64,000 bases of DNA from an uncultured Anaerococcus sp. (GTDB taxonomy: Bacteria > Bacillota > Clostridia > Tissierellales > Peptoniphilaceae), in assembly GCA_943914475.1 (NCBI GenBank), contig CALUCE010000002.1, positions 127,685 to 191,684 of the forward strand. The letters run 5' to 3'. This document shows, in pieces, positions 1 to 8,960 of this stretch; positions within the stretch are counted from its first letter, which is position 1; the number at the start of each line of letters is the position of its first letter. The notes under the pieces are model-generated. The model was not told the DNA's origin, made no database searches, and worked only from the letters and a program-made list of their open reading frames with translations. Made by a program: the position numbers and the translations under genes.

Positions 1-42
1 CCTTCTGTTGTTAAGATCTATTTGAACTTGTGATATATACAT
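1..42 (-). CDS. cas6e: Cas6e (CasE) crRNA endonuclease, N-terminal fragment
   Basis: Only the first 14 codons are inside the window, and they read MYISQVQIDLNNRR. CasE proteins of type I-E systems typically begin MYLSKV or similar, and this is the gene expected after cas5e. The ATG at 42 follows the cas5e stop by two bases. The AAGGAG inside the last cas5e codons (near 53-48) serves as ribosome binding site. Cas6e cleaves the CRISPR transcript at repeat hairpins and stays bound in Cascade. The rest of the gene, cas1, cas2 and any array must lie beyond the left edge. Confidence 0.8.
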   Translation of the reverse strand, partial: MYISQVQIDLNNRR

Positions 43-44
43 AC

Positions 45-770
45 TTACTCCTTAACACTTCCAAAAATATCATGGTCTGTATCTTGGTCTTGACTTGTAG
101 TGCTCTCTTTTTCTTTTTTCAAGTCTATTCTAACTTCCTGCCTATCCTTAAAAATTCTTTCCTTTTGTGAAAAAGAAAGGACTCTATCTCTTCTCATTTG
201 TCTAGATAGTATAGAATCTTGGTCTTCAATTAAATCTCCATCTGCAAATATGGATAAGGATATATTAGGATATCTATTTTTATACCAATTACATGCTAGC
301 CAAGGATAAGTCTTTAGATTTTCTATAGGGCCAAGCTCATTTCTCTCTATAAAGAAGTCAGCATTTATAGGGACAGACCTTCTACCTAAAAATAATTGGA
401 AGTAGGGATTTTTTAGACCGTATTCTATTTTATCCATCATGCTTTCATCTTGAGATGATATTGCAAGAAGAAATATAGAATCTTCTAAATAATATCTATC
501 TGTAAGGTAGACATTTTTCTCTTTATATTCATGACGCGCAATTTGAAAGTCTTTTGTAATCCCTCCTATTTGATCAGTTCTTACTGCAAAATCAAGCTTA
601 TTTAGTTCTTGAATTTCCTCGTCTTGATCTCTCCTATAGCCTAGGGCTGCAGCAAGCATTCCTATGACGGCTGATTTTGAAGGATGTGGATCTGTATGTC
701 GGATATTAAAGTGAGAATTTGTGCCCCAAGATTGCAAAGGAGAAGCAAATTTCAATAAAATCGTTGACAT
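45..770 (-). CDS. cas5e: Cas5e (CasD), Cascade subunit
   Basis: A 241-residue Cas5 of type I-E, which caps the 5' handle of the crRNA in Cascade. The N-terminus has the family pattern: a first beta strand (STILLKFASPLQSWG), a Ser/Arg-rich stretch (RHTDPHPSKSAVIGMLAAALG) and then 'RVDQ'-like segments. The frame is open to an ATG at 782 inside the end of cas7e. I prefer the ATG at 770, which sits one base after the cas7e stop with GGAG at a normal distance upstream. The gene is fifth in the operon and is followed at once by cas6e. Confidence 0.93.
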   Translation of the reverse strand: MSTILLKFASPLQSWGTNSHFNIRHTDPHPSKSAVIGMLAAALGYRRDQDEEIQELNKLDFAVRTDQIGGITKDFQIARHEYKEKNVYLTDRYYLEDSIFLLAISSQDESMMDKIEYGLKNPYFQLFLGRRSVPINADFFIERNELGPIENLKTYPWLACNWYKNRYPNISLSIFADGDLIEDQDSILSRQMRRDRVLSFSQKERIFKDRQEVRIDLKKEKESTTSQDQDTDHDIFGSVKE

Positions 771-771
771 A

Positions 772-1854
772 TTATTCTCCATCTTCTGCTAAATTTTCTT
801 CTACTTTTCCCCTAAAAACTTCTAAAAGTTGGTCTATACTTTCTTCCTCTTCAATTTCATCTGTAGCAAAGTCCAAATCTTCTGTAGAAACGAAGGCTGT
901 AAAGACTGGTTTATCTACAAATTTTTCTACCTTTTTGTATTCTTCAAAAAGATTTTTTATAGATTTATCTACATAACCTTCTGTTGACCTAATCGGTTTT
1001 TCAAAGGCACTTACCAAGTTTACTGGCCTATCTGATCTTAGTGTTAGCAAAACCATTTGTGGGATAGTTTGGTTGGCAAAGGTATTTACCTTACCTGTAG
1101 GAAGAGATTTAACAAAAGCTTCGATAAATAATTGCAAAGTATTTACTGTAGCCTCTCCGTCTTTTAGCTGCCTATAAAGTTCATGGACTGCAACATTGGC
1201 ATAACGATAGAGGGTTGAAGAATTAAACTCAATAGTTCCAAGCATACCAGCTCCAGCATTGGATTCTTCTTCTGTTAAATCATCAACTGCAGTGTAGAAA
1301 TCAAATTCTTGGTCAATAGCATGGGTAGAAATAGCGTGAGCAACTTGGGATGAAGCATCTTCATTTAAGTTTGAATCATCTGCCACCATTCTTCCGAAAA
1401 GAGCTATGTCTATGGCAGGATTCTCTTTTAATATGCTTTTTAGCTCTTTCTTATCTGTCCCTTCCAAACTTGCTTTGGCTAGGTTTTCTGCCTGGGTATT
1501 TCCCATGAAAAATAAAGCCTTGGCCTTTTGCTTGGCAGTTTTAACTCCTGCATTATTTATTGTAGTTTCTGCCATTTTCATAGCTTCTTCATAAGTTTTA
1601 GATGAATCAAGCACCATGATTTTTTTGGCTACATAGTCAACTATATCTAGACTTCTTACTCCCAAATTTGAAGCTTCAGTATGTTCTTTAAAATATTTTC
1701 TCATAGCTTTTTTCCAAGATTGGGATGAAACTCTAGCCCTTCTTACTCCTCCATATTGGGCAGTTTTTGGTGAACCTGTGTCATCTCTATTGATATTTGA
1801 TGGTGGTAGGGTTTGGATAATATGAACATCCATAAATAAGTTACTTTTCTTCAT
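772..1854 (-). CDS. cas7e: Cas7e (CasC), Cascade backbone subunit
   Basis: A 360-residue Cas7/CasC protein, the RAMP-fold subunit that forms the six-copy filament along the crRNA spacer. The start (FMDVHIIQTLPPSNINRDDTG) and the following GGVRRARVSSQSWKKAMR are typical of CasC. The length is close to the usual 350-365 residues. The ATG at 1854 has AAGGAG upstream and overlaps the end of cse2 by 14 bases, which indicates translational coupling. Confidence 0.95.
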   Translation of the reverse strand: MKKSNLFMDVHIIQTLPPSNINRDDTGSPKTAQYGGVRRARVSSQSWKKAMRKYFKEHTEASNLGVRSLDIVDYVAKKIMVLDSSKTYEEAMKMAETTINNAGVKTAKQKAKALFFMGNTQAENLAKASLEGTDKKELKSILKENPAIDIALFGRMVADDSNLNEDASSQVAHAISTHAIDQEFDFYTAVDDLTEEESNAGAGMLGTIEFNSSTLYRYANVAVHELYRQLKDGEATVNTLQLFIEAFVKSLPTGKVNTFANQTIPQMVLLTLRSDRPVNLVSAFEKPIRSTEGYVDKSIKNLFEEYKKVEKFVDKPVFTAFVSTEDLDFATDEIEEEESIDQLLEVFRGKVEENLAEDGE

Positions 1855-2452
1855 TTGCTTCTCCTTCTTCTCTTTTCTTAAATCTGTAGTAGTTTCTTGA
1901 CCATTTTAATCTAATACTTTCTTGGTTACTCCATAAAAAGTCCCCCAAATCCGAAGCAAGCCTTGCATAATTGACCTTGGCTTGACCTTTTTTCTTTGAC
2001 TTTAAAAGACTAATCATCTGTCTTAAATAATGAACAAACTCTTCATAAGTTGAAGCAGTAATCATTGCATTAAATCTTCTATCAATGGATTTTGGATCTT
2101 CCACCTCCCTTAAAGCACTTAAGGAATATCCCATATTCTCCCATTTATTTTCGCCTTCATCTAAAAGAACACTTTCGGATATGCCTTGTTGGTGGAGGGC
2201 ATATAATTGTAAACTTGTTATAATTGCTTTTTCTCTAATATTAAATTCTGTTCCCTTACCTAAAAATTCTTCAGGCAAATTTTCAAAAATAAAGGCAAAA
2301 GCTTCCATATTATCTACAAGTGGTTTGTTTACAGAGTTTCTTAGGTTGGCTAAAGTAGCTCTTTTTAAGGGTTCATTCTCCATTGTGTCTATTTTTTTCA
2401 ATATCCTATAAGTTGCAGAATACACAGTCGTCTTCTTAACTTTTTCATCCAT
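1841..2452 (-). CDS. cse2: Cse2 (CasB), Cascade small subunit
   Basis: About 203 residues, highly charged and helical, as expected for Cse2, which dimerises in the belly of Cascade and stabilises the R-loop. It is identified by position between cse1 and cas7e and by sequence character (NEPLKRATLANLRNSV near the N-terminus, and YARLASDLGDFLW near the C-terminus). The frame is open to 2497, but the ATG at 2452 has GGAGAAG upstream and overlaps the cse1 stop by eight bases (ATGGATGA), so I chose it. Confidence 0.9.
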   Translation of the reverse strand: MDEKVKKTTVYSATYRILKKIDTMENEPLKRATLANLRNSVNKPLVDNMEAFAFIFENLPEEFLGKGTEFNIREKAIITSLQLYALHQQGISESVLLDEGENKWENMGYSLSALREVEDPKSIDRRFNAMITASTYEEFVHYLRQMISLLKSKKKGQAKVNYARLASDLGDFLWSNQESIRLKWSRNYYRFKKREEGEANEEK

Positions 2453-4178
2453 TTTTCTTCTCCAATAAATCCAAATCTTTTTTGACCCTATATTCAAAGC
2501 GATTATAGGCTATAGCAACATTTAACAATTCCTTCTCTTCTCCTCCTTTATTATTTATTTTTACCTCTCTTCCCCTGTAGTCTCTTGGACTAGCAGCTTC
2601 TAAAATTTCTTCTGCCTCTTTTATTATTAAATCTTTTAGGATTTTTCTCCATTCAAAAATCTTATCGTCCTTATCATCCTCAAATTTAAGACTTGCTAGC
2701 CAATCCCTAAAGGGTCTATCAACTATAAAATAGGCTTGCTCTAAATTTTTGCTTACAAAGCTACTAGACTTATCATTCCTTATAAGGGCAAGATCCATTA
2801 AAAAATTCTTATACCAAAATCCTATTACTCTTTTAGTTTGTTCAATAGTAGAGTTAATGCTTGGAGTCCAAGAGTTTTTATCTATGTCTGTTAAAATAAA
2901 TTGCTTAGTATTTAGCCCATCGCATATTTGGTCAGTAGGTCTCCAGGAAGTTGCATTTTTATCATCTTCCATGCTCACACTTTTCACCGTAAGATCATAA
3001 TCCCCTATCTCACCCTTTATCTTTTCTAGCCATGACATTATTCCAGGCTTTTTATACCTATGTTCGGTATCTTCTGGGCTATTACTTACCAAAAGTCCAA
3101 AAGATCTCCACAGAGACTGGTCTGGACTATGCTTTCTAGGAGTGAAGTAGTCCTTGTTTTTACCTTGTTTATTAAATCTCCAAATGGTCATTGGTTCTAA
3201 GTAATAAGATCTATGGTCCAAATCTGGCATTTTTACAGCATAGAGGAAGAATGGATCCTCTTCTTGGTAATTTACATCTATATTTATAGCTCTTGACCAG
3301 TTGGTATATAGTTCACTTAAATTATCTGGATTTATAGTTCTAAAGGCCCTATCTATATTTTGGAGCCCACTATATTCCCAGCATGGCCTTTGGATATTAT
3401 TTTTACCATCGTCAATTTTATCCCTATCCAAAATCAAATTTAGCATTAGAGTTTCAAACAAGTTTGACCCTTGAAGATAAACTCCTCCCAAATCAAAAAT
3501 CCAACCCTTGGACTTTTTGTAATCGCCTCTATTGAAGGTCGTCTTGTCCGAAAGTCCTGAGTAGCCCTGGAAGGTAATTATCCATCTTGCAATTTCATCA
3601 TATGTTAACTTATCTTTGCTCTTATTTTTTGAGTATTTGGGAGAAAATAATGATGTTTTATTTTCACTTTCAGAAATTAGCCTGTTAACATTCTTTCCAA
3701 AAATCTTGCCAGCTTCTTTCTTATTAATCTTATCAGCAGATATATCTTCATAGACAACTTGATAAAATGGATATTTTTCATCAATAAGATAAAAATGATC
3801 CTTCCATTTTTCTAGATAGCTTGTGACTATTGGAGGAAATTTGTCCATTTTCCATAGATCCTTCCAAGTTTCAAATAAACTGTCACTATATTCAAATATA
3901 TCTTTTTCATCATCAATAATATTTTTTTGGAGGAATTTTTCATCAAGTTGTATTTGAGGATAGACTTTACCATTTTCATCAAACCTAGAAAAGACTGTGT
4001 GAAGAACTGCCAATAATACTCTCAATACTGCAAAATCTTGTGTTTCGGAATCTCCTGCAAGTCCCAAATACTTATGAGCATTTTCAAAAACTTCTATAAG
4101 CGAAACTTTCTCTGTTCTGCCTTTTTGATCACTTGTTACTGATATCCACTTTTCTTCTAATAAATTATATAAGCCCAC
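2445..4178 (-). CDS. cse1: Cse1 (CasA/Cas8e), Cascade large subunit
   Basis: A 577-residue Cas8e-type large subunit, which recognises the PAM and recruits Cas3. The N-terminus (GLYNLLEEKWISVT) is the classic Cse1 opening, and the length is slightly above the roughly 500-residue norm. The start codon is GTG at 4178, immediately after the cas3 stop at 4181-4179, with AGGAGG about ten bases upstream. It lies between cas3 and cse2 in the standard I-E order. Confidence 0.94.
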   Translation of the reverse strand: MGLYNLLEEKWISVTSDQKGRTEKVSLIEVFENAHKYLGLAGDSETQDFAVLRVLLAVLHTVFSRFDENGKVYPQIQLDEKFLQKNIIDDEKDIFEYSDSLFETWKDLWKMDKFPPIVTSYLEKWKDHFYLIDEKYPFYQVVYEDISADKINKKEAGKIFGKNVNRLISESENKTSLFSPKYSKNKSKDKLTYDEIARWIITFQGYSGLSDKTTFNRGDYKKSKGWIFDLGGVYLQGSNLFETLMLNLILDRDKIDDGKNNIQRPCWEYSGLQNIDRAFRTINPDNLSELYTNWSRAINIDVNYQEEDPFFLYAVKMPDLDHRSYYLEPMTIWRFNKQGKNKDYFTPRKHSPDQSLWRSFGLLVSNSPEDTEHRYKKPGIMSWLEKIKGEIGDYDLTVKSVSMEDDKNATSWRPTDQICDGLNTKQFILTDIDKNSWTPSINSTIEQTKRVIGFWYKNFLMDLALIRNDKSSSFVSKNLEQAYFIVDRPFRDWLASLKFEDDKDDKIFEWRKILKDLIIKEAEEILEAASPRDYRGREVKINNKGGEEKELLNVAIAYNRFEYRVKKDLDLLEKKNG

Positions 4179-6956
4179 CTATTCTTGCCTCCTTTCTATT
4201 TTTTCATATCTCAAGCCATATTTTTCACTATATATAAGCCTATAATCTCCAAGTATAAATTCATTATTTTCATCAAAAATTATTCCAAGACTCCCCTTTA
4301 GCCAAGCTTGATCTTGCCAATCTTTTAAATTATTCATATTGTATTCTTCAAGTTGGTCTATAGTCTTATCAATATTGAAGTTTGCTGTTAAAATCGTCGG
4401 CAATTTCAGGGTATTGTTGGCAATATTTCTTGCAATTCTTTTTTCATTTATCCTTTTTGAAATATCTTCATGACTTCCAAAGAAACCATAGCCATCATTT
4501 ATCTTTCTAAGACCTATAACTTCTATTGTTTCCCTGGAATCTCTTACTTGGGCATAGGCTTTTTCTTCTGTTTTTAAAATTGCATTACCTTGAAGCCAAT
4601 CCACCATAGTCATATCTCTTCTGTTTCTAACTTGACTTAAAAGGAAGGTTTTTGCCTTAACTTTCTTTTTTTCTTCAAAAATTTGATCAGCTTCTATAAA
4701 TTCTTTGTATTTATTTAATAAATCTCCATCAAGATCCAAATCTTCATGTGAATAGACCCTTTGAACAAGTTTAGAAATATCTAAAGGAATAATGATTTTA
4801 TCTGGTAAATAATATTGACTTCTGACAAGCATATAGGCACCATAAACGGCCACAGAACCTTTTTCAAATTCAAAGTCTTCATTTAAACCACAAACATAAG
4901 TTCTAGGCTCAAGATAAGCCTTGCTCCTATCTTTTCTGTCGTGTCTGTGGAGTCTTCCTATTCTTTGAATCATTAAATCCATAGGAGCAAGATCTGTTAT
5001 AAGGACATCAAAATCTATATCCAAGGATTGTTCTATAACTTGAGTTCCAATGATTATTTTCTTTTTTGGTCTCTTCCCCTTACTGCCTATAAGGTCTATT
5101 AGATCTTTTTCCTTTTTTGCTCTTTGGCTTGCTATAAAACTTGAGTGAAGGAGTTCTACCATATCTTCACCAAATTTTTCTACACAAATTTGAGCCAAGT
5201 CTTGGGCTCTTTTTACTGTGTTTACCATCACTCCAATAATTCCATCAGATTTCCATAAATCTTCTATCACAGGCATGAGGTCATAGGAATAATGTTTTAT
5301 GATTTTAATTTCCTTATTTTTACTTGTGGCAAAATCTGTCCACTGACCAATTTCAGTGCCGTCTGTATAGGTAATTAGAGGATAGGCATCCTTATTTAAT
5401 TCTTTAAGTTTATCTTGAATGTTAGGAGTTTTCTCTCCCTTGCCTAAAAGATAAGCCTTTATCATCTCTTCTCTTTTCTCCTGAGGTAGGGTTGCTGAAA
5501 GTAAAATTACAGGAACTCCGTAAGATCCCAACCATCTTATTGATTCCAATAAGTATTGGTCCATATAAATGTCATAGGCATGGACTTCATCTATTACCAC
5601 AACCTTTTTATCAAAGCCCAGGTGTCTTAGGGCAACATGTTTTTGTTTTAAAGACATAAGTAAAAATTGGTCCACAGTTCCTATAACAAAGTCATCAAGA
5701 GAAGTCTTCTTCCTGCCTGAAAACCATTCATTTATTACCACACTTTGATTTTCTAAGCTTTTTTCACTTACATCTACATTGACATTTGATGCTAGAGATG
5801 AAAAGTCTTCGTTCAGAGATGACTTGCCATGAGCAAGTCTAATACCATGTTTATTATCTTTGTCAGATTCTAGTTTTTCTAGCCATCTTTCTATTCTCGG
5901 AAAAATTGCATTGGATGTAGCTTGGGTTGGAAGACCAAAAAACATACCAGATCTTCCTGTTTTATAAGCTAATTGTTCAACTCCAATTAGGGCTGCTTCA
6001 GTCTTTCCCATACCCATGGGAGCTTCAAAAATAAATATGCCAGGATCATCTGTATCATCGATTACTTGCCTAAATTTCTCCTGGGCATCTCTTGGATTAA
6101 AGTCAAAACGTATCTTGAAGATATCCCTTTTTTCATCATCCATATCTTCTATGGCAAGTATGTCCTCGGCTTCCCAAAGATTTGAAGACTTCCATTTACA
6201 ATAGCCTTCCTCTCCCCTTGTATCGGAGTTTTTTACTCCATAGGCTTCAATATCAATTAAGGGAAAATAGTTTTCATTAGATGCTATCCAGTCAGCCATA
6301 ATCAATAGTGCAGATAAAATTATTTGGCTATCCTTTCCTACTGGAGGTAAGTCGCTAGGATTAGCAAAACCATTATCGCTTAGAGCTTCTTTTATTATTT
6401 GCTCTTGAACTTCTTTCCGTTTTTTATGGTCTGGGTCTTTTGGATTTTCTAACTTATAATAATTAGTCAGGTAAGATTTTTGATTATTTATTTCCTGACT
6501 TGAGGCAGGCTTCCCATGGTGAGCTCCAACTATGCTTGCTATATCTTCTCCAACACCATTCCAGGTAAGTATCATCTGGCTTGCCATGGCATGGGGAGTC
6601 TTTTGAGGTTCAGATAGTTTTTTATCAAAGCTTTCAAAGCCTGCCATTCTTAATTTTCCCCTCAGCTCATCTTCTAAATCTTCGCTTGAAAAGTAAGTTT
6701 TGGTCGTCTGAAAATTATATGTAGCCTTTCCAAGATCATGGACTTGGCATAAAAATCCAAAAAATCTTCTACCGTCATCCATATCATAGTAGCCTAGATT
6801 TTGGCATATTCTAAGCTTTTGGCCCTTGCTTAGCCAATTTTCCCACAAGAGAACCCCTACATCTTTAGTGTCTTTTAGATGCTGGTCAAGGGGTAACCAC
6901 TTATAGGATGTGTCTCCAAGGTCTTTTTTTGCCCACAAAAATTTGCTCATCTTCAT
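4179..6956 (-). CDS. cas3: Cas3 HD nuclease-helicase of type I-E CRISPR
   Basis: A 925-residue Cas3, the effector that unwinds and degrades target DNA after Cascade binding. An N-terminal HD nuclease domain shows VHDLGK near residue 72 and a GAHHGKP motif further on. The superfamily 2 helicase follows: Walker A APMGMGKTE, the DEVH box in VVIDEVHAYD, LSATLP, and motif VI QRIGRLHRH. All catalytic motifs look intact, so the gene is probably active. It is first in the operon. The ATG at 6956 has AAGGA upstream; a second ATG lies two codons in. Confidence 0.97.
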   Translation of the reverse strand: MKMSKFLWAKKDLGDTSYKWLPLDQHLKDTKDVGVLLWENWLSKGQKLRICQNLGYYDMDDGRRFFGFLCQVHDLGKATYNFQTTKTYFSSEDLEDELRGKLRMAGFESFDKKLSEPQKTPHAMASQMILTWNGVGEDIASIVGAHHGKPASSQEINNQKSYLTNYYKLENPKDPDHKKRKEVQEQIIKEALSDNGFANPSDLPPVGKDSQIILSALLIMADWIASNENYFPLIDIEAYGVKNSDTRGEEGYCKWKSSNLWEAEDILAIEDMDDEKRDIFKIRFDFNPRDAQEKFRQVIDDTDDPGIFIFEAPMGMGKTEAALIGVEQLAYKTGRSGMFFGLPTQATSNAIFPRIERWLEKLESDKDNKHGIRLAHGKSSLNEDFSSLASNVNVDVSEKSLENQSVVINEWFSGRKKTSLDDFVIGTVDQFLLMSLKQKHVALRHLGFDKKVVVIDEVHAYDIYMDQYLLESIRWLGSYGVPVILLSATLPQEKREEMIKAYLLGKGEKTPNIQDKLKELNKDAYPLITYTDGTEIGQWTDFATSKNKEIKIIKHYSYDLMPVIEDLWKSDGIIGVMVNTVKRAQDLAQICVEKFGEDMVELLHSSFIASQRAKKEKDLIDLIGSKGKRPKKKIIIGTQVIEQSLDIDFDVLITDLAPMDLMIQRIGRLHRHDRKDRSKAYLEPRTYVCGLNEDFEFEKGSVAVYGAYMLVRSQYYLPDKIIIPLDISKLVQRVYSHEDLDLDGDLLNKYKEFIEADQIFEEKKKVKAKTFLLSQVRNRRDMTMVDWLQGNAILKTEEKAYAQVRDSRETIEVIGLRKINDGYGFFGSHEDISKRINEKRIARNIANNTLKLPTILTANFNIDKTIDQLEEYNMNNLKDWQDQAWLKGSLGIIFDENNEFILGDYRLIYSEKYGLRYEKIERRQE

Positions 6957-7007
6957 ATTATTTATCCTTAATTTTATCGCCGCTGCGGAAACGTTTTTTC
7001 TTTCTTA

Positions 7008-7035
7008 ATTATATCATTCTTTTTTATATATACAA
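7008..7035 (-). promoter_or_regulatory. Likely promoter of the cas operon
   Basis: Read on the minus strand, TTGTAT (7035-7030) and a perfect TATAAT (7013-7008) are 16 bases apart. They lie about 50 bases upstream of the cas3 start in an A/T-rich gap. Between this promoter and cas3 is a small GC-rich palindrome, CCGCTGCGG at 6980-6988, which stands out in the A/T background and could be a leader hairpin. Confidence 0.65.
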
Positions 7036-7070
7036 AAAAAGTTTAAGTCTATAATATATTTGATAGACAC

Positions 7071-7098
7071 AAAAAAAGACGAGCCATTTTTGCTCGCC
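7071..7098 (-). terminator. Rho-independent terminator after the rhodanese segment
   Basis: On the minus strand, GGCGAGC and GCTCGTC pair (one G-U) around a seven-base loop, followed by seven Ts. It separates the oxidoreductase gene from the cas promoter. Confidence 0.8.
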
Positions 7099-7111
7099 TC
7101 TTATCTATGTT

Positions 7112-7579
7112 TTATTTGAAATTATATTTTGTTAGAATTGGCTCTCTTCCTAATCTCTTATCATCGAAGTATTCGTAAAGGCTTATACCTAGGAAGGATC
7201 CTTGGATATTAAAGAGTTTGTCATAGCCATAACCTTGGAGGATTTTTATAGCCAAGTAAGATCTTTGGGATGATCTACAGTGAAGGTATACATTTTTATC
7301 CTTTGGTATTTCATTAAGCCTGTCTCTGATTTGACCTAATGGAATATTTACTGCATTTTTCAAATGACCGTTCTTGTATTCTGCTTCTTCTCTCACATCT
7401 AATATGAAAGCATTTTCCTCTACCAATTCTCTTACTTTTGTCACTGGGACTTGCTTATATTCTCCATTTAATACATTTAGTCCAACTTGGGCTGCTTGGT
7501 TGGTTACATCCTTGGCTGTGGAGAAGTGTGGTGCATAGGCAAATTCCATATCCTTTAAATCTTCCAAGTATCCATTCAT
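7112..7579 (-). CDS. Rhodanese-domain C-terminal part of a frameshifted CoA-disulfide reductase
   Basis: This frame encodes the last third of a CoA-disulfide reductase/rhodanese fusion. It starts in the reductase dimerisation segment (LEDLKDMEFAYAPHFSTAKD). It then has a rhodanese domain with DVREEAEYKNGHL and the active-site loop LHCRSSQRS, whose Cys would carry the persulfide. The ATG at 7579 is probably not a true start, because the same frame upstream reads IGKGAVDKRIDIVSALIQ, the normal continuation of the upstream gene. If translated alone it would be an orphan rhodanese with a partial dimerisation domain. Confidence 0.8.
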   Translation of the reverse strand: MNGYLEDLKDMEFAYAPHFSTAKDVTNQAAQVGLNVLNGEYKQVPVTKVRELVEENAFILDVREEAEYKNGHLKNAVNIPLGQIRDRLNEIPKDKNVYLHCRSSQRSYLAIKILQGYGYDKLFNIQGSFLGISLYEYFDDKRLGREPILTKYNFK

Positions 7580-7629
7580 TTGAATTAGAGCTGAGACTAT
7601 ATCAATCCTCTTATCTACTGCTCCCTTTC

Positions 7630-8808
7630 CTATAGCTTGGCTCCCAGGATTTTTCCTGATGGAACTGCAAAGATTAGTTTAAAAAACATTGGACTTGATT
7701 CTGGCATTAAGCCAACCCTATCTGCTGGCATAATATAAGAAAAGTCATAATCAATTCCTTCTTCTTTTAAAGCTTTCTCATTTAAACCTACTGATGCTGC
7801 ATTTAAGTCAAATATTCTTAGAACACTTGCTCCTACTACTCCCTTATTTAAAATAGGTCTTTTAAAGATTGCATCTGCTGCTGATCTAGCTTGTTTTTGG
7901 GCTGGTCCTGCTAGGGCCAATCTTTGTTTTTTGCCTGTTTGGAAGTTAGTTACTTCTATGGCATCTCCCACTGCATATATATCTTCAACGCTTGTTTGGT
8001 AATTATGGTCAACCTTGATAGCCTTAGTTTCTCCAAGTTCTATACCACAATCTTCAGCAAGTTTGGTATTTGGACTTACTCCTATGGCTAAAATTACCAT
8101 ATCTGCCTTAACTTCTTTTCCTGAATCTAGGACTAGACCACCATCTTTAATTTCTGCTACACCATCATTTAATATCAAGTTTACATCATGGTCTAGGATT
8201 TCCTTATGAAGGGTTTGCGCCATATCATAGTCAAATGGAGCCATAACTTGATCCATAGCTTCAATCAAACTTAGATTGTAGCCTTTCATCCTCAAGTTTT
8301 CCATGGCTTCTATACCAATAAAGCCTCCACCAACTACAGCTATATCTTTTACGCCATTTTCTTCTATAAAGGAGTCAATATTAGAAACATCTACGACATT
8401 TTTTAAAGTGAAGACATTGTCCCTATCTACACCCTTTATTGATTTAGGCTTAATAGCATCTGCTCCTGGTGAAAGTATGAGTTTGTCATAGTTTTCTTCA
8501 TATTTTTCACCCTTGGATATATCTTCTACTAGAATAGACTTATTTTCAGGATTTATTTTTACAACTTTGCTTTCTGTCCTAACATCCACCTTATATTTTT
8601 TCCTAAATCCTTGTGGGCTCATAAGCACAAGGTCATCAATATTTTTTACTTCTCCTGAAAAATAATTTGGCAGTGAACAATTTGAAAAGGAAATGTGTGG
8701 TCCTTGTTCAAAAATTACTATTTCTGCATGCTCATCAAGCCTTCTAAGTCTAGTCGCTATAGAAGCTCCACCTGCTACTCCACCAACTATTAAATATCTT
8801 TCTGTCAT
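7630..8808 (-). CDS. CoA-disulfide reductase/NADH oxidase-type flavoprotein, cut short by a frameshift
   Basis: A 392-residue FAD/NAD(P)-dependent pyridine nucleotide-disulfide oxidoreductase. It has the FAD motif IVGGVAGGASIATRLRR at the N-terminus and the redox cysteine C44 in FSNCSLPNYFSG, typical of CoADR/Nox proteins. The NAD(P) motif is VVGGGFIGIEAMENL and the second FAD motif is VEDIYAVGDAIE. The product ends GKILGAKL where the family continues GAQAIGKGAVDKRID. Inserting one base between 7638 and 7639 restores that reading into the rhodanese frame below, giving one protein of about 565 residues, the normal fusion length. AGGAGA precedes the ATG. Such enzymes reduce CoA disulfide or CoA persulfide and take part in sulfur or redox homeostasis. 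Confidence 0.9.
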   Translation of the reverse strand: MTERYLIVGGVAGGASIATRLRRLDEHAEIVIFEQGPHISFSNCSLPNYFSGEVKNIDDLVLMSPQGFRKKYKVDVRTESKVVKINPENKSILVEDISKGEKYEENYDKLILSPGADAIKPKSIKGVDRDNVFTLKNVVDVSNIDSFIEENGVKDIAVVGGGFIGIEAMENLRMKGYNLSLIEAMDQVMAPFDYDMAQTLHKEILDHDVNLILNDGVAEIKDGGLVLDSGKEVKADMVILAIGVSPNTKLAEDCGIELGETKAIKVDHNYQTSVEDIYAVGDAIEVTNFQTGKKQRLALAGPAQKQARSAADAIFKRPILNKGVVGASVLRIFDLNAASVGLNEKALKEEGIDYDFSYIMPADRVGLMPESSPMFFKLIFAVPSGKILGAKL

Positions 8809-8921
8809 ATCTTCTCCTTGTCTATTACATCATCTTTATTCCTTCATTATAAGTTACCCCATTATCAGACTTTAAAACATTATGATAAAAAAGACATATA
8901 TCCTTTAGCTAAACTAGGCAT

Positions 8922-8954
8922 AGAAAAAGAGCAAAGCTTACTACTTTACTCTTT
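8922..8954 (-). terminator. Terminator of the fructose operon
   Basis: On the minus strand, AAAGAG-T-AAAG pairs with CTTT-G-CTCTTT around a seven-base loop and runs into a T-rich tail. It lies just after fruA. Confidence 0.7.
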
Positions 8955-8960
8955 ATCTTT

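Noticed and set aside
719..3000. Plus-strand open frames inside the cas genes
   Set aside because: They are antisense shadows of clear cas coding frames, lack ribosome binding sites and have low-complexity Ser/Phe composition.
7630..7650. Programmed -1 frameshift at the reductase/rhodanese junction
   Set aside because: No X-XXY-YYZ slippery heptamer in the right frame and no convincing downstream structure; a single-base loss is simpler.
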